Shown: one piece after another, positions 13,701 to 28,792 of the stretch
How positions within the stretch are numbered: the first letter of the stretch is position 1
Layout of the letters: each line of letters starts with the position of its first letter
NCBI GenBank assembly: GCA_027574665.1
Contig: CM050656.1
Span: 15,513,501-15,577,500, forward strand
Direction: 5' to 3'
From: Rhynochetos jubatus
Lineage: Eukaryota > Chordata > Aves > Eurypygiformes > Rhynochetidae
DNA: 64,000 nucleotides
Notes under the pieces: model-generated
What the model was told of the DNA's origin: nothing
The model's input: the letters and a program-made list of their open reading frames with translations, nothing else
Databases searched by the model: none
Position numbers and translations under genes: made by a program

Positions 13701-15955
13701 GATTATACTGCCTGTTCATGGAATAACTGCAATACTGGAAGACAAAGAATTATAACTACAATAACTAAAGTAACTGGAATACAGATATTTTCATAATTGA
13801 AAGTAAATTCAGAGAAACTAGACAATGAAGTTTGACTATTTTGAATCCAGTGAGTAGTTTAAAAAAATTACTTAAAAAAGGTGGCAGTAAGAATAAGCAA
13901 TGAATTATCATTTGGCTGCATGTAAATGCGGATTGCAGCATCATGTAATATTATTTTTACTCTTTATTTGTGAAGTCCTTATTTGTATGGAAGAAGTAAT
14001 GCAGGTGTAACATCTTTTGTGGGAGAACATCAGGGTGAGCTTGAGGACATGTCCCCTCTCCAACTTCACCAGAGTCCAGGACATCACATGGCTGGACTCA
14101 TATATTCTTTAATGTACAATAAAACTCTTTCTTAAGAGAGACCATAAAATAGATTTTTTAGGCTCAACAATTGTAGGTCAATAATATTAAAATGTGTTGT
14201 ATCTCCAGTTAGAAAGACATTTTCCTCTTAATTTTCAACCTCTTCAATCCAATCTGTGTGTAAAAAGAAGATGTCATTTTTGAGCATTTTTGTGGAGCTG
14301 ATAACTGTAAATCAAACAACTAATCCGTGTGGTTTCTCAATAGCATACAATTTGACCCTATTAGATTCCTCAGACTCCTTTGTGTATTCACACCCATTTT
14401 TACTTGAAGTTGTTAATTTGTAAAATTATAATTAAGATTTGTCAATTTTTTTTAAAAGATCTAATAAGTGTATTGTACTACTATAATGAACATGTTCAAT
14501 TTGTGCTTGTATGGCACAATTTCTTCTTAGGCATCCTATAATCTCTGCTTCATTATCCAAACAAGATTTCAACTTCCTTTTCAAGTACATCCTCGTGATT
14601 AATTGGGCTATTAGCTAGAAGGTACCTCATGCAACAGAAAAGGTAATGTAGCACTGACGTTTTGGGATGTGTGTGGTGTCATCCAGAAACCAGAAGAGGC
14701 ACCCACAGGATTATGTCAATGACAGACCTGAGATACCCTGTTTGTGCTTTAATAAGCAGTTGGAAGGGGTAATCTGGTAATGTGTCATTGTGAGTAGTAT
14801 TTGCTAGAAAATAAACTGTGATCTTACTTGTGAATTTTGACTGTCAGTCTGGAGTCAGGACTTGAGGCAATCCTGTTTGCAGAAGTCTGTTTCTGCTGAG
14901 AAAATAGGATGAAGTACAAGGTAAAATTTGTACCTAAGCTTTCTGAAAGTAGTGTTATCTCTTAAGATCGGTAAACTGTCAAAATTCACATTTCTTGTGG
15001 ATAAAAAATGTAGAATAACAATTTTCTCACACTTTTTCCTATTTTAGAAGTAATTGGCATGACCATGCCCATTTTTTAAAACAAATACACTAGTGTGTAT
15101 CAAAAAGTATTTATGATTGGCACCTCTTAGCTGTAGCTGCATGCTATACCAAAATACTTATTATGTTAAATAGCTAAGGAGGGGTAATATTCTGATGTTC
15201 TTTGATATTTTCTTTTTGGTAACTCTGTCATTGGGAATAGTGGGCTCTGCTGTTCCCCTCCTTAATCTGATAATTTAACACTGTCTAATGCTCACTCCCC
15301 AAGAAGTAACCCTTTCAAATTCTGCATAAAGCTGACTATTTGGCTTGTTTATCCTGTAGAGAAGTTCAGGGATTCATATCAGACATGCCTATGTCACAGC
15401 ACGTAGCCTGGATGGACTTTGAATTTCAGAATTGGTCATAAGGAATGGGTTTTTGTGTTCAAAGCACAGTAAGTGTTCTTCACTGCATAAAAACATGCCA
15501 CTCACTTCTAGCAGAGTTCCTTGTGGCTCTTGTGTTCTGCTTCCCTGTACCCCTGCCTTCCCTTGCTGTGTTTAAGAGGACAGTTGCTAGTGAGCTTCTC
15601 CCTCCTGTATGTACTCACACATCAAATCACCTCTTCACCCTCCGTTGGATTGATTTTTGTACCCCATGTAATGAAGTTCATAGATTCAGGAGCCATTTCT
15701 ATAATGCTGTAATAGTAATTTTGCCTCAGAAGAGCTGCAGGCTTTGCGTGCTGAGCCCCTCTGCCTCCAGACCCTCCCTGGTGACCTGTAGCAGCCTGTG
15801 AGCTCTCACACAAAACAAGGGCCTCAAAACTTGCTGGGTTTCCAGCACAGGACAGTTCTGAAACTCTGTTCTCCCTTGTTCAACATCCTAACTCCTGGCT
15901 TGGTCTCTTCAGCCTCCTCTGATCAGAAACTTCAGTGTAGATCCAAGAAAACTTC
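7762..15955 (+). other. ADGRL2 upstream intron, segment 2
   Basis: This is intronic DNA with no recognised gene. It contains an adenine/cytosine-rich tract (8308-8389) and a poly-A run (9134-9147). The rest is AT-rich unique sequence in which I see nothing further. A 169-codon open frame at 7900-8409 owes its final third to the A/C tract. Confidence 0.8.
8308..8389 (+). repeat. A/C-rich low-complexity tract
   Basis: About 80 bases are made almost wholly of A and C on the + strand (runs such as AAAACCAAAACAAAAACC). It is the first of five such tracts in this intron, all with A and C on the gene's sense strand. Confidence 0.9.
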
Positions 15956-16073
15956 TCAAAAAAAAAACCAAACAACCCACCACCACCAAAAACCAAACCA
16001 ACACCTCATCCCCCAAAAAAACAAACCAAAACAAACCAACCCCCACAACAATCAATCAAACAAACAAACCAAC
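15956..16073 (+). repeat. A/C-rich low-complexity tract (longest)
   Basis: About 118 bases are nearly free of G and contain few T. It begins with an A run, continues with CCA and CAAA-type units, and ends with (CAAA)n-like units before AACAG. It would appear as CA-rich RNA in the ADGRL2 pre-mRNA. Confidence 0.9.
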
Positions 16074-16452
16074 AGTGAAATCTACAATAAGTAAATTGCC
16101 CCAGTCCCTGCTGCACATCTGTGTCCCAGCATCCACCCAGTCCCACTTTTTCCAGTGCAGCAGAAATACAGCATTTCGGCGTGCCCAGCCTGGTTTTGCA
16201 AATGCAGACAAGGTTTACTTTGTTGTTGACTGAACGGTTTTATTTGTCTTGGTTTGCACAGTAACTTCAACAGCTGCGGAGTATAGTATGGCATAAAACG
16301 TAAGTGTGCCCAGAGCTGCCCAAGTGTGTAACTACTCAATGTTACGTTGTGCTTCCTCACCCTCCCTCAACCTTGAAGAAAGGTAGTATAGTATTTTATA
16401 AGCTAATTGTGTTTGATCTTGCCAAACTGTAAAATAATAAAACATAAACACC

Positions 16453-16535
16453 GATTTTGAAATCTGAGATGAAGAACAAGCCGTTTAACTACTGACTGAT
16501 TTTGAAACCGGAGTGGAAGAACAAACAGTTTTGCC
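16453..16535 (+). repeat. Imperfect tandem duplication, period 45
   Basis: A unit starting GATTTTGAAATCTGAGATG at 16453 recurs at 16498 as GATTTTGAAACCGGAGTGG. Both continue with GAAGAACAA and a CAGTTT/CCGTTT-like end. Two copies are visible, with several substitutions between them, so this is a fairly old local duplication. Confidence 0.75.
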
Positions 16536-19096
16536 CAGGCATGCAACCTGGAGTGCTGCATTAATTCACCCGATCTGTTCCTGACTGTTCCCTCCTGAGG
16601 TGTCAGGGGCTCTTGTCTGTGTCATGCCAGCTGGTGAGGTACACTTGTTGGGTTGAGGATGGCTCTTGGCCAACCTGCATCGCTTCCAAACATGTTGAAC
16701 TAAAATTTAGATTTGAAGTATTTAGTTACTCTGAGCCAGCTCTTCAAGGTTTTCTTTTTCCTATCCCCAGTGACACCTCTTTGGTTTTTTTGTTCTAGAA
16801 GATGCAAAAATTGTGAGCTTCTGCTTTGAGACTTGAGCAAAAGTTTCTCATGAACACCAGATGAAGAAAAAGTTGTCTTTTGTAAATGTTTATCTTACAG
16901 TTAAGAAATAATTTCTTCCTAAGCACCTGCAGTTTTAGACAGTAGAGTCTACTTACAGTTTGGGGATTTTTTATTTTTTTAGTACTTATTTGTGCTTTTG
17001 TTTTGACTCTTGGGCTCTCATTAGTTTGGCAGATGCCTTGCTCTGAAATTGTATGATGCCTTCCTGGAAATCTAATCGAGTCATATAAAAGTGACTGTAC
17101 AGATTGTTTGAGATACTGTATTCAGTGTATTTTTAGGTTTGGCCTCTTTTCTTTGGCATGTCTATATATATAGCTGATCTTTGCATTTTTTCTTTCCATT
17201 ATCAGTTTTTATCAGTAAATAATTGCTAATTTTGGAAGCAGTAATCTTTAGACATTTGCAATATTGGCATGCAAGCTTTGGGGATTAGACATTCAGTCTC
17301 TGGTCTTGCTTATGTTAGGTATGTGTTCCCACACTCTTAAGGTCACTGTGCTCCTTGTACATTTGTCAGTAATTCCAAATGTGATCAGAAGCCGCTGGTG
17401 GTCTGACTGGGAGTTGTCCACTGCTAGCTAGTAGGAAATGTGTTTTTCTGGCACTTTCCGGAGTTAGCACTTAGGACTACTTGCAGACATAACCCCTTCC
17501 ACTCGAGATCTGTAAGTCAACGTTTGTTTTGCATTTAGCATCTTTCAAAGGTAAACCTGCCAGGAGTGGTTCTGTTCCTGATGGTGGTGCAATCTCTACC
17601 CTTTACGCAAAAATACGCCCGTGCAGGTACACTCATGTAGAGCTGGAAACTTAGTGTCTTCTGTGCTTGACAGGGGATGAATGTTTATCTCCTCTGAGAC
17701 CACCCTAAGCTGCAGGCTGAAGGGGTCTGCTCTGCCCCTCCTCACAATAATTTGTTCAGGGAAGGTACATGAAACCCTGCAAGATGCTGTTCTAGAATAG
17801 CGTGATGTGGATGTTAGATATGTATCCTCCAACTTTGATCAAGTATAAGTTGTCTTAAAGCATGAAGGCCTGCTGCCAGCGATCTCAAAAGAGAGTAAAA
17901 GCTTCTAACTAGGTCACCCTGCTACTGGTCATGCTCCTGATCCGATGGCAGTAGTCTGTGCTCAGTTCTAGGCCAACTTACAGCTGTAGTTGTAACCAGA
18001 ATTACTTGTTCGGTCGTAAAATGAAGGAATCCTCAATTGCCTTTGGGTTACAATTTTATAATGGGTCTCCGGAACAACCTGGTATTGAGAACTCACAATG
18101 GTATTAATGTGTTACGTAGGAAATGCTAATTAATCCACACATATCATTTCCACGCAAAGTAAATGCTGAGTGGTTTATTAACCTTTTGTCTGAGGGAGGT
18201 GGAGAGAAAATGTAGGCCTCGCCATTTAATCTACCCTCCCAGAGAGATGGGCAAAGAAGAGGTAGAATTGCAGAGTTTATTGTTTCTCTCCAGTAAGAGT
18301 GCCAGTGCCATAGACAGAGTTTATTATCAACTTCTGCCCACAGGGAAGTAGGAGGGGGGGGAAAAAAAAGTCATTAGTGCCTGCTTAGTAGTAGTGATGT
18401 CAGGAGTCAGAGCTGGGTTTATTAATTCCCCAGTTCCTGGGAAGGGAGGAGGGCAGGCAGGCGAAGGACAGAGAGGCTGGGGTGGAGTGGGTAGGCACGC
18501 TGCTGTGCTGCGTGCAGGTACTGTGGTTCCCTTGCAGGCACTTTTCAGTTGTATTCAGTAAGCAATATTCAAGCACTACCAGTTTGCTTCCTCCCTCTCT
18601 AAGAAAGAGGAATGGTGAAAGCATAGATTTGGTGTGGAACAAAAGACTGGGAGGTGCTGAACTAGCTTTAGGCATGAGTGCTGTCCTCTGCAGGCATAGA
18701 AACAATTTGGGATTTATTTTTAATTTCTATTTATTCTGTTTAATCCACTTCTGTGACAAATTTGCTAGAAGTTCAAGTTACCTAGGACCAATGAAAGTGG
18801 AAAAAACTTTATTTTCTTCTGATCTCTCACTCAAATTGTGAATGTAAGAGGATGAGGTTAAACTGGTTTTAAAATTTTGTGTGACCTGGTCACCAAACCC
18901 AAACAATTCAGTTTTTCCTTCCAGAAAATGCTGTGCTTTTTAATATGCCCATTTGTAATGTAAACAACTTGGATAACTTAATTTAAATGGCAGTAATCCA
19001 CAAGATTTTAAGAGGTGCATGTGTAGTTGAATTCTAGTATGGTTTTTTTTCCCCCCAAAAAAGGCCCAACATAAGAGTAAGATTTGACACTCAATT

Positions 19097-19155
19097 AAAA
19101 AAAAACAAACAAAACAAACAAAAAAAAAACCACAAAAAAAAACAAACCTCCAAAC
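19097..19155 (+). repeat. A-rich A/C tract
   Basis: About 60 bases consist of A runs broken by single C or CC (ACAAACAAAAC-type). They have the same strand polarity as the tracts at 8308, 15956, 35853 and 38568. Confidence 0.9.
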
Positions 19156-22100
19156 TTTTTTCCTCTTTTGTTATAATAAATATATAAAAATATCAATTGA
19201 AATATCATTGAAGTAGATATATATCTATAAATTGTCAAAGGGAAGTGCAAATTCAGTTTAGAATCTATGTTTATCAGTATGTTTGATTATCAATCACTGA
19301 ATTATCCTATTATCCTTTCTTTAATAACAGGAATACAGATGTAAGTAAGGATAAGTTGATTCTCTAAATATAGGTTTCTTTCCAACAATTTAAATAACTG
19401 AACTTCGATTTAAACAGCAATTTAAGTGATTCTGAACAGTTTGATTTACATTAATCCATTATGTTTCCAGAGGTGTGGATGGCAGTGGCTCTGCATGCCA
19501 CCGGTTCTTTGCTCATGCAATTATTCCTTGGCTTAGCATTTAATTATTACTGCATCAACAGTCTTTTCTCATCTCCAGCTGTAAACAAGCACAAACGATA
19601 TTTCATATCACATTTTAGAGCACTGTGTGCCGATGGAAGCCAAAGACCTCTCTGAGCCTTGCTCAAGGTTTTTACCTACATGAACCTGTAAAGCAGAAGA
19701 GCTTCTGTAGTCCTGGGAGTCTGAGGGCTCTCAGACAATCCTGTCTCAGGGCTTGCTAAGGAATTTCTGAGCAATACTTGTCACCAGAAGGGATCTCTTT
19801 TATCTCGGTTGCTGCCAGTGGAACTCGGTGGAGGAGTTCTGTTTTCCTGTCAAGTGCCCTTGGGAATTTGCTAAGCACCGTGGAAGTGACCTAAATCTCT
19901 GCTTTTATCATACAATTAACATCTTAATTTAGGCGTGGAACATGCCTCATTGTTTGGCGGTTATCTTGAATTCACCTTTTAACACCAAAAGCTAAAAAGC
20001 CCAGAGAATGTATTTACCAGCAGACCGCAGATTTACAGTACGGAAATAAAATGAAAACACTGCTTGTGTCTATCAGTAATTTAGATGAACTCCAGGGGGT
20101 TTCTTTTATCTGTCTCAAGCGGATGGTGTTTTTGAGGAGCCCTGTGACTGGGCATCAACCCTGCACATGAGCGCTCAGTCCTAAGGTTTCCCTGTATGAA
20201 GGAAGACCCGTCTTTGAGGATTGGTACTCAGATGCCATTCAAATTTACATTCCCTTCCCTTCTCCAGATTTCTGTGAGTGTAACTTAATTAGTAAGTTGA
20301 TCTTAACCTTTTCCTGCTGCTGCTTAATTTTTAGAAATGCTAACAACCTTTGGGAATGGTTAGGTGGAGCTATTCCTGTCTAGACAGTAAATACAGCTTA
20401 ATGACTGTCCTGGTCTTTAAACAAACTTTAACTCCTTGTTAAGTACATCCTCTCTTATGCTTAGCAACACAGGGGGCACCTTCAGCATCCTAACCTCTTC
20501 GCATAGAAATATCCCCTTCATATAAACAACTATGCATATTTGTTACCAACCACACCTTACTCAAATCTTTAAATGCGAATCGTGCATGTCAGTTTTTACT
20601 GATGCTTAACTGAGGACAGACAGGGTAGTAAGCAAACTGTCTCAGCTTGCAATGGATCTGTGGAGACTGACCCCAGCTTTGTCTTTCAGGGGTGCTGGGA
20701 CAGTGTACCACACTTTCTCCACCCGCTTTCCAAAATATGGGAGCTAATTTGGCATAATCTGCTGGGAGTTATTACTGACCTCTGTGTTTGCTTTCAAAAG
20801 GCACCATTCTTTATAGAAGTTTGAAGCCAGACATCAAAGTATTAATTTTGATGGACACTGAATTTCACAGAAATTCTGAGGGAGTTGTCAGAATGTGAAA
20901 GCAAACATCACAGAGGAAAAGCAACCAAATGCTGGTTTTAGTTACTTTAATCTGTTCTGGTTTTGTATAAACACATTTGTGAAGTTGCTTACTTCTGGCT
21001 GCATACTCTTTTGGGCATGAAGATGTCCTTGATTCCTGTCTCAGGCAGTGTTTCTTCTCACTTCATCAGAAATTGGTCCTGATTGACAACAGACATTTGT
21101 GTTTTTAAACTGGCTGTTAGGAATAGTCACACTGCCACAAAGAAAAATAGGAGACATATGTCCCTGGAAGTGTGTAGTGAATGTAATCTATTCAGAGTAG
21201 TAGTCTCCAGTGGGCTAGCAGCAGGGAAACTTAAACACGTGCATTGAAGGATTCAAGAGTCAGTCTTCATCTGCTTATCCTAAGAATGCGTGCTTTTTAA
21301 AAAGTAAGTTATGGAAGTCTTTCATAATCTATTGCGGATTTTACTCAAACCTTTGCAAATAAACTTCTGTAACTTTCTTTGCCGAGGTGGTTGTGTCTGT
21401 GATTGCCTTTGCTAATGTGCAAGATTAAGGTGCCTAGGTTTATGTGTAAAAGTTATTTTTTAATGTAGATTAAAATATGAACAAAGTAAGTGCCATACTT
21501 ACTCATGTTCTATTACCGCCTACACAAAGAAAACAGGAAAGTTAAGACTCAAGGTCTATTCTATAATTCAGGGTTTTTACTGAAATTTGAAGGCAATTTA
21601 AACCACCTACTTATTTCAAAGGTAGTATCGATAGACCACCTGCTGTTGACATGCACTAAGAAAGATGGAAGGATGTAAATGAGTTTTAGTGATTTGCCTG
21701 CCTTTGAATACAAATGAGGCTAGCTACCTCCCATCCTGCACCCTGGCAGTCAACTACCAGAATCTTTTCAGCATGCATTATTGGAAAGTGAGTGTTGTCA
21801 TCATGAATTATCATTAGACTTTGTTGTTGTTGATGACTACTTGTTAGTAGTGGATAATTCAAGTGTAATTTAGTTAGAATATTTCAGGTATGTCACTAAT
21901 GTATTTTGTAACTGCCATTTGACAAGGAAAAACTACTTCCAGCTGAAACTTGGGAAGACTTCTCTTACCTGCATGTAGGTGGCTGTTGAAGGATTTATGG
22001 TGGAGAGAGAGATTCAAGCTCAATTAGCTGAAAGAGAGAAGAGAGTAGAAGGCAGCCTATCCCTATCCTGTGATCATAAAGGTAATCTTCCCAGCTCAGG

Positions 22101-25100
22101 CAGTGTTTTCAGTGTGTCCAGGGAAAGATGTGTAAACTTCTCTAACAGTCATTGGTGCTTTTTTGTTGAGAACACCGTGAGACTCAGAAATTAAAGATGA
22201 AGAAATGTAAGGTTTTCTGTTAAAGCGGATGCAGAGGCCTTTGTGCTGAAGACGTTATTTCTTCCAGTGGCCTAACAAAAAACTAGGAAGCAAGCTATTA
22301 AGAGCAGGAAGAGCTCGGTCACTTTTTGGGACGATGAGATAAAAATCTGAACAATCGGGACTGTCCCTTTGGAACAGCACGCTGAGTTGGCTGCTGGGGG
22401 AGGTTTTTGGAGTGATTTCCATTCATTGTTCTCAGTGACCCTCCTTGAAGAACGTTTTTAAAGTTAGCACCTCTTCTTCACTTGTAAATTTTGAAAGCCC
22501 TCCGCTGTGATTCATCTGTGGTTGCAGATTGCCACTGGCTGTCTCCTCCCATGGCATCAGCCACCCCATTGATTATTTGTCACTTATTCCTTGTTTAAGC
22601 TTTCACTGTCCTTAAGATCATAGGCCAAAATGGAAAATGAAGGTTTGGGGATGATTTGATAGCACCAGAATACTATCCTAATGTCTTTGTACACTGATTT
22701 TACAGTTTAATTCACAACTGTAAAACTTCCAAGTCAAAGAAATGTCTGCTTGTCCTTAAATGGGCAGCTATCACAGCAGTAATTTGCTTATGAGACGCTT
22801 TTCTTTCTGGAAGACTAGTCTGTCTAGGTTCCTATCAAAAATAAATCAATTTCCTGTGGAAACTGGCATAAATCTTTCAGATTGTTTCTTCGTGTTTTTG
22901 CAGTGTTTGTCGGAGTTGCTGTAGCTGGGTATTGTCTCCTGATGCATTGTAGCAGTGGATGAACAAAACAATATTAATCTGTTTTTGTTAATCCTGTTTT
23001 GTAATTAAATACATCTTTCATATAAATTCTGTTAAGATTCAAATGAAAGGGGATTTATGGAAACATGACTTGCTTTTTATAAGATAGTTTTAGGATTATG
23101 AAATCAACACTGGGAAAAAGAAAAGTTTGACTTGCTCACAGAGCAAAAGATTTTCTCTTTGTTATTCTTTCTTTGCTGGTGCTATGAAAAAAAAAATATA
23201 AGAGCATTCAAGCTGGGTTGCCTGTGGTTTAACTCTAATTCTATAGGCTGCACACTCTTTCTCCCCAAAATCCCCACAGCAAGTGACCTTGTCAAACAAA
23301 AGTGTGGAATAATGGGAGGCAGCCCAGGGACTGTGGCTCATTTACAAGCAGCTGTTTGCTACTGTCAGAACAAAGGCAAATCAAAGTTGCATTAACGGGG
23401 TATGACAGGCACAGTGAGCAACTCCCCAACAATGTTCATCCTCTCGTGTTGTTCTGGTTATAATATTGGTTTGCCTGAAGGAGAAAATGGTCATAAGGTC
23501 AAGTCAGACACGTATATTTTCAAAAGCCTTTCAAAATTGCACACATTTTTCAGTTGATCAACTACTGATGTTTTTTTAACAAAATTAGCATAACAGCAAA
23601 TAAATACATATTTATGTGGGTGCCTGGCTTTTTGTATGAGAATCAGAGCCACACAGAGAATTCACAATTATGTCTTCACAGCAAGATAAGTTTGTAGTGT
23701 TGTCTGGCCTTTCCCTTTTGTCTGATTCAGCCAGTACAAGAACTAAGGCAATTGTAGGTAATGTCACGTTTGAATTCCTACATGGTATCCAAGTCCATTT
23801 GGAGGATCACTCCGTCTTCTGCATAGGTCTTGTAGTTTAGTTTTTGCTTGACTAGAACTTTTCTCTGTGCCTTGCAAAATAGCACCATTATCTGACACTT
23901 AATGTAAAGAAGTTACATAAATGACATACAACCTTCCTTGAATTCCTAATAAAAGTGGATCTTGACTCCTGAGAAAAATGGTGAGTGAGGTCTACTTGAC
24001 TGAGTTTAAGCCTGGTATCATGTATTTGTTGGGAAAACTCAACACCAGTAAAGAGCAAAGTAGATTTTGTATGGAATAGTGGAATGTTTAGACAAAAAGG
24101 GCCAAAATCCAGGATGAGCGAGCAGTACTCCCTAATCATGACGTAATGCGCAGTAGGTAGTTTTTAGCCATGTGGATGAGGCTGTTGCATAACTTCAGCC
24201 TGTACCACTCAACCGCAGTCTCTCCTCCACAATCGTTATGAATAAGTCAGACTTGCTGAGAACATGTCTGAGAAAGGCTTGGGAGGAAAGGAAACTTGAA
24301 CAGAAAGGATGGGAGAATTGCTGGACATGAACTTTATAGTAAGGCACACAATAGGCAGCACATTTCTCAGTGTTTATTGTAGCTCACGTACGGTGATAAA
24401 TGTTGAAGACAGAGTGACTTTAACAGTCCCTGAAGTGCAGTATTCCCTGAGAAACACAGTTTAAACTGCCTTACTGCCATTATGAAATTTATAAATAAAA
24501 ATAAGGGAAGTGGTGAGCCTTACACATTTTTTGGGCAAATGGATATGACTACTACATCATTAATAGCTGGTCAAAAAGATCTGTTTGTTTCAAAAACCAG
24601 CTAGGTAAGTCTTTGATATTTAGCAAGTATTTTACTAGTAGTGTAAATTTCTGAACTGCTTGATTATTTTCTGATGGGGAGAGGGAGACTAGGAAGAGAA
24701 AGAAGAGAAAAACGTTTTTAAAATGAAATTTACTGCAGATTTAAAGGCAACTGTGGAATACATTTTGGTAATGGCATTTGACATCTGTTATATTTCTCAA
24801 TTCAAACGTGATAAACCCTTTTAGAATTTAACAGTTTGAAGTGCAGTTACTTAATTTTCAGCCTAATTTGCAGTTTAGTTAGGTATGTTGAGAAGGTACA
24901 GATATGAATAATGTGGATAAAGACTGATTAAGATACGGCCAGTGTATCTCCTAACCTTTAGAGATAGTGTGCTTGAATTCTAAACCTTTTAGGTTAAAAC
25001 TTTCAAAAGTTCAGTGGCTTGCATGCATACAAAGTTGTACTGACAACATCTTTTGAAGTGCTAACATGAATGTGAATTTAATTTAATTTATTCTCACAAA

Positions 25101-28100
25101 CTTGCAGTTCTAGCTGTATGTGTTATAGTATCATGTACAGGTGCCAGCCAAGATTACGGCTCCATTGAGCTCTACTCATCCAAAAAGTTCTATATTTATC
25201 AGCATGGAGAGCTTGTCGAGTTTTCTCTTTCATTGCTGTTATCAACTGTTTTGAAATATTCAAAACCTTAAGTGATATTGAAAACTTACCCAGTGTCCAA
25301 AGCACATTGTGTATTTTGAAGTGAGAAATAGAACTGTACTTGTAAAAGTGTGCTTGCATTTAGTTTAACACTCAAAATAGAAGATCACAATTTGCATAGG
25401 AAATTTGATAATACTAATTTCTCTTTGAAAGGTTCAGATTTCTTGTACTGCTCTAGATGTCACACGATGTGCAGTGGTTTTGTATCGTCACCTTATATAG
25501 TCATTATGTTTAACAGTAATTAAAGATATAGAGATTTTATTTTGTTGTGAATCAATCTGTTAAAATCACATGACAGTGTCCAAAATTCCTTTCAGTTAAT
25601 GGCCCTATTCTTGCTGGGAAAGGAGGACATTTTGTGCATTACTTTGCTTGAATATACTAGCAGACTAGCAGATGGTCACTTTCCAACTGGTTTGCCTTGA
25701 AAAAAGAAATTAAAATATTATAGTGCCGGGGAGAGATGTTGTAATGTGTCCCTTTCAAATTAACAGGTCGTTTTTTCTACTATTTTATGATTGTAAAATA
25801 GCTCAATGTCACATAAAAGGTTAAAAGCTGGAGTAAATGGCATCATGGGAAATTTGAAATAAATAGGGTCTCATATGGTTTATGGCTCTATACTTGAACA
25901 CACAAGGAATATATTTCTTCCTTGAAAAGGCGTTCTGTAAGAGCTTGCCATGTTAATATGAATTGTGGTCACAACAGATTCTATTTAAAGTAGTTTTAAT
26001 TCATAAGGTAACATTTTTTTGTTTACTAAATTACTCCTTGCAAAGGCCACTTGTTCAAACTGTTCAAACTGTTGGCAAGCCAAGAAAATGTGATATTTTC
26101 AGAAAAAAATTGAAGCCACAGATTCCAGTTCATTGAATTGTACTGCTGGTGTCTTAGTGGTTACTTTTCATAAAGCACAGACCTTCAGAACCGATTAAGT
26201 TTTACACTCCAAACTGTCAGGTATTTCAGATTAGTGCCAAATTTGTCTTTCGTGGTAAAACTGTCTCCACTGTGATGTTCTGCTACGTCCTAGTTCCAGC
26301 AACCCTGCTGACGCAAGACTTGAACACATTTAGCTCCCCTGTCTTTCCCACTGGCTGGTTTATTGCTATGCAGGTGAAGAAGGGTGATGGGAAAGCCCTC
26401 ATAAAGCTTCTCACTAGCTACCTGGGTGAGATAACTCCCATTTCTTCTTCTGATACACCATCACCTGTAGCTGTTACAGCGTTAGTGTACAAAGAGTAAG
26501 AAGAGATGCTTAAGACTGAACTGTAAAAATCAGAGGGTTTCTGATTTATGTCTAAATTTGTTGTGGCAATGCAAAGTATTTTGTCTTTCAAAATCATTAG
26601 CAGTGGTAGCCTTCAAAATTATCAGACCCGTGCAGGGATGATGTTTTTTATGTTGAATATGATACCAAGGCAATTTTGATTAAATCGTGATCTAATTCCA
26701 TCAGGGACCTGGAAAGAGAGTTGGGAAAGAGCCACTGGAACAGTCTCCTGCACACAGAGCTGGTTCCTCAACATAGATGTTTGTGTAATTTTCACAAAGG
26801 AGAATGCTGTGGTTTGCTGTTGTGGAGTTTGTTTTCAGTCTCATCCTGCTCTCCCAGAAAGTGGCCTATGGATAAGTTACCTGTAAATGAACATCACAGC
26901 CAGTTTGTTTCAGAGTGCCTTCAATTTTTATTTCTTTTTCGCTTTCAGTCATCTTTGCTTTATGTAGTTGGTAATCTATGAGGAAATACAGAACACATTG
27001 CCTGTATTTCTTAGGAGATGAATAGCAGTGGTAACTGCAGAAAGAGGCCATTCAGATAGGTGATGAAGCCTGAAGATATAATTTCCCTAAAAGCTAGCCT
27101 AAGCCAATTAAAATTAATAACCATTTCTTATAACTACTGCAGGAGACGGTTGTGGATATTTCTGCATGATGCTTTCCAGGGACATACTAAAATTGCTTTT
27201 GAGCTCAGAACTGTTGGGAATCTGCTTATCTACAGTTTAGAGGTACCACGCCCAAACTAATGACTCAAGATCTAGCAAGAGTCCACAGTCAGATCAGTGC
27301 TACCCACAGCTTGTGGCCAGTTTGAAGTGCAGAGAGTGAGTCGAAGTTTGCAGGGCCAAGGGAGGCAGCAGCACGCCCGCTGCGCCACCAGGGCTGAGCA
27401 GGCATAAAGGGGCGGGACACCCTTGGCTTCCACCACTGTGAGACAAACTGCCTCCCTTTCAGTTCATACCATACGAGTAACAAGTTTGGTTCAGATACAG
27501 AACCACCAGTGCCTTGCAAAAACTCTCCTGGCATAATTGCAAAGTGTATTGACGTCCAGGATTAGTGTCGTAGAAAATAGGAAGTTTGAAGGCTTTTGTT
27601 CAGAATTGCAGGAGTCTAAGCAAAAAGATGAAGACAAAATAAGATGGATAGACAATGCTCAAACAGAGGACACAGAAATTCTAAAGAATTGACAAATCAA
27701 ATTGACCACCTGGGAAATTGTTCAGAGGAGAAATATCAGATTGTTATGGCTTCCTACCAGCAATAGAGATGGAGGTATTTTTTTTCACAGTGGATTATGA
27801 TGGAGCAGGGTCTGGGTAATATTGAACTCCATCTCCAGCATGTTGTGTCACTGGCTTTCCCAGTGACATTGTTCTTTGAATCTTGAAGACTGTGAAACTC
27901 TTAGATCACAGAAATAGATTGTCACAGAGATGTTTAGCCCTAAAGGTTCAAGATCAATGAAATTTAGCAGAAGACAAAAATAAACTGGTTGCTGTCTTTG
28001 TGCTCAGGAATCCAGACTAATTTTTCAAATAAGAATAAAATAGTGGTAAGAGTATGCTATAGTAAATTATCTGTAAGTCAGCTAAAGGCCTTTTTTCTTC

Positions 28101-28777
28101 TGATGGATGCTACATGCGTATTTTGTAAATGAATGTGTTTATACCCAAATGGCACGTTCATTTTCTTTTGTGTTATCTTTTCTAATGGAAAACTTTATTT
28201 ATCTTTTTCATGTTTTTTCTTAAGGTGTTTGAGTTTTAGACACATATACAGTGATACAGATATTAACATGCATTATTGTAATTGGCTGTAATTAATCCAT
28301 AATTGTACCTTTTTAACTGGGATGACAACTACAGGGGCCTCAGTTTTTTAATTATGTAGGAATAATTCTTCCTGTATGTGTTGTAGGTTTTATAGGTGGA
28401 CAAGCATTAAAGCTATTTTGAGCGAATAGGAAATGTCCATTTCAACCTTAATTATCTCAGGATCCTATGAACTGGTTTGGATCAAAGGTCAAAGATGAAT
28501 TTGCCCAAGCTCTGTTAGCTACCAAATACCTACAGTGTGCTTCCTGAGAGGACGAAGATGGATGGGATTTGGGTTGGCTTTGGACAAGGGTTTATTTTGT
28601 TTTGATTGAGCCTGTTCTGGACAAGAATTTATTGCTTCTTATACATTGCATGTCTACAGATCTGTTGAACAAAGGTTTTTACCTAAGTCTTTAGTTGATG
28701 TTGGAATAGTTGAATATTACAGCAGAAAAACTCTTGCACCATATGTTTTCTTGAGATGCTTGGTTTATCTAACAACC

Positions 28778-28792
28778 AAAAAAAAAAAAAAA
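28778..28792 (+). repeat. Poly-A run
   Basis: Fifteen consecutive A follow AACAACC. No poly(A) signal or open frame precedes it, so I do not read it as a retrocopy tail. Confidence 0.85.
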
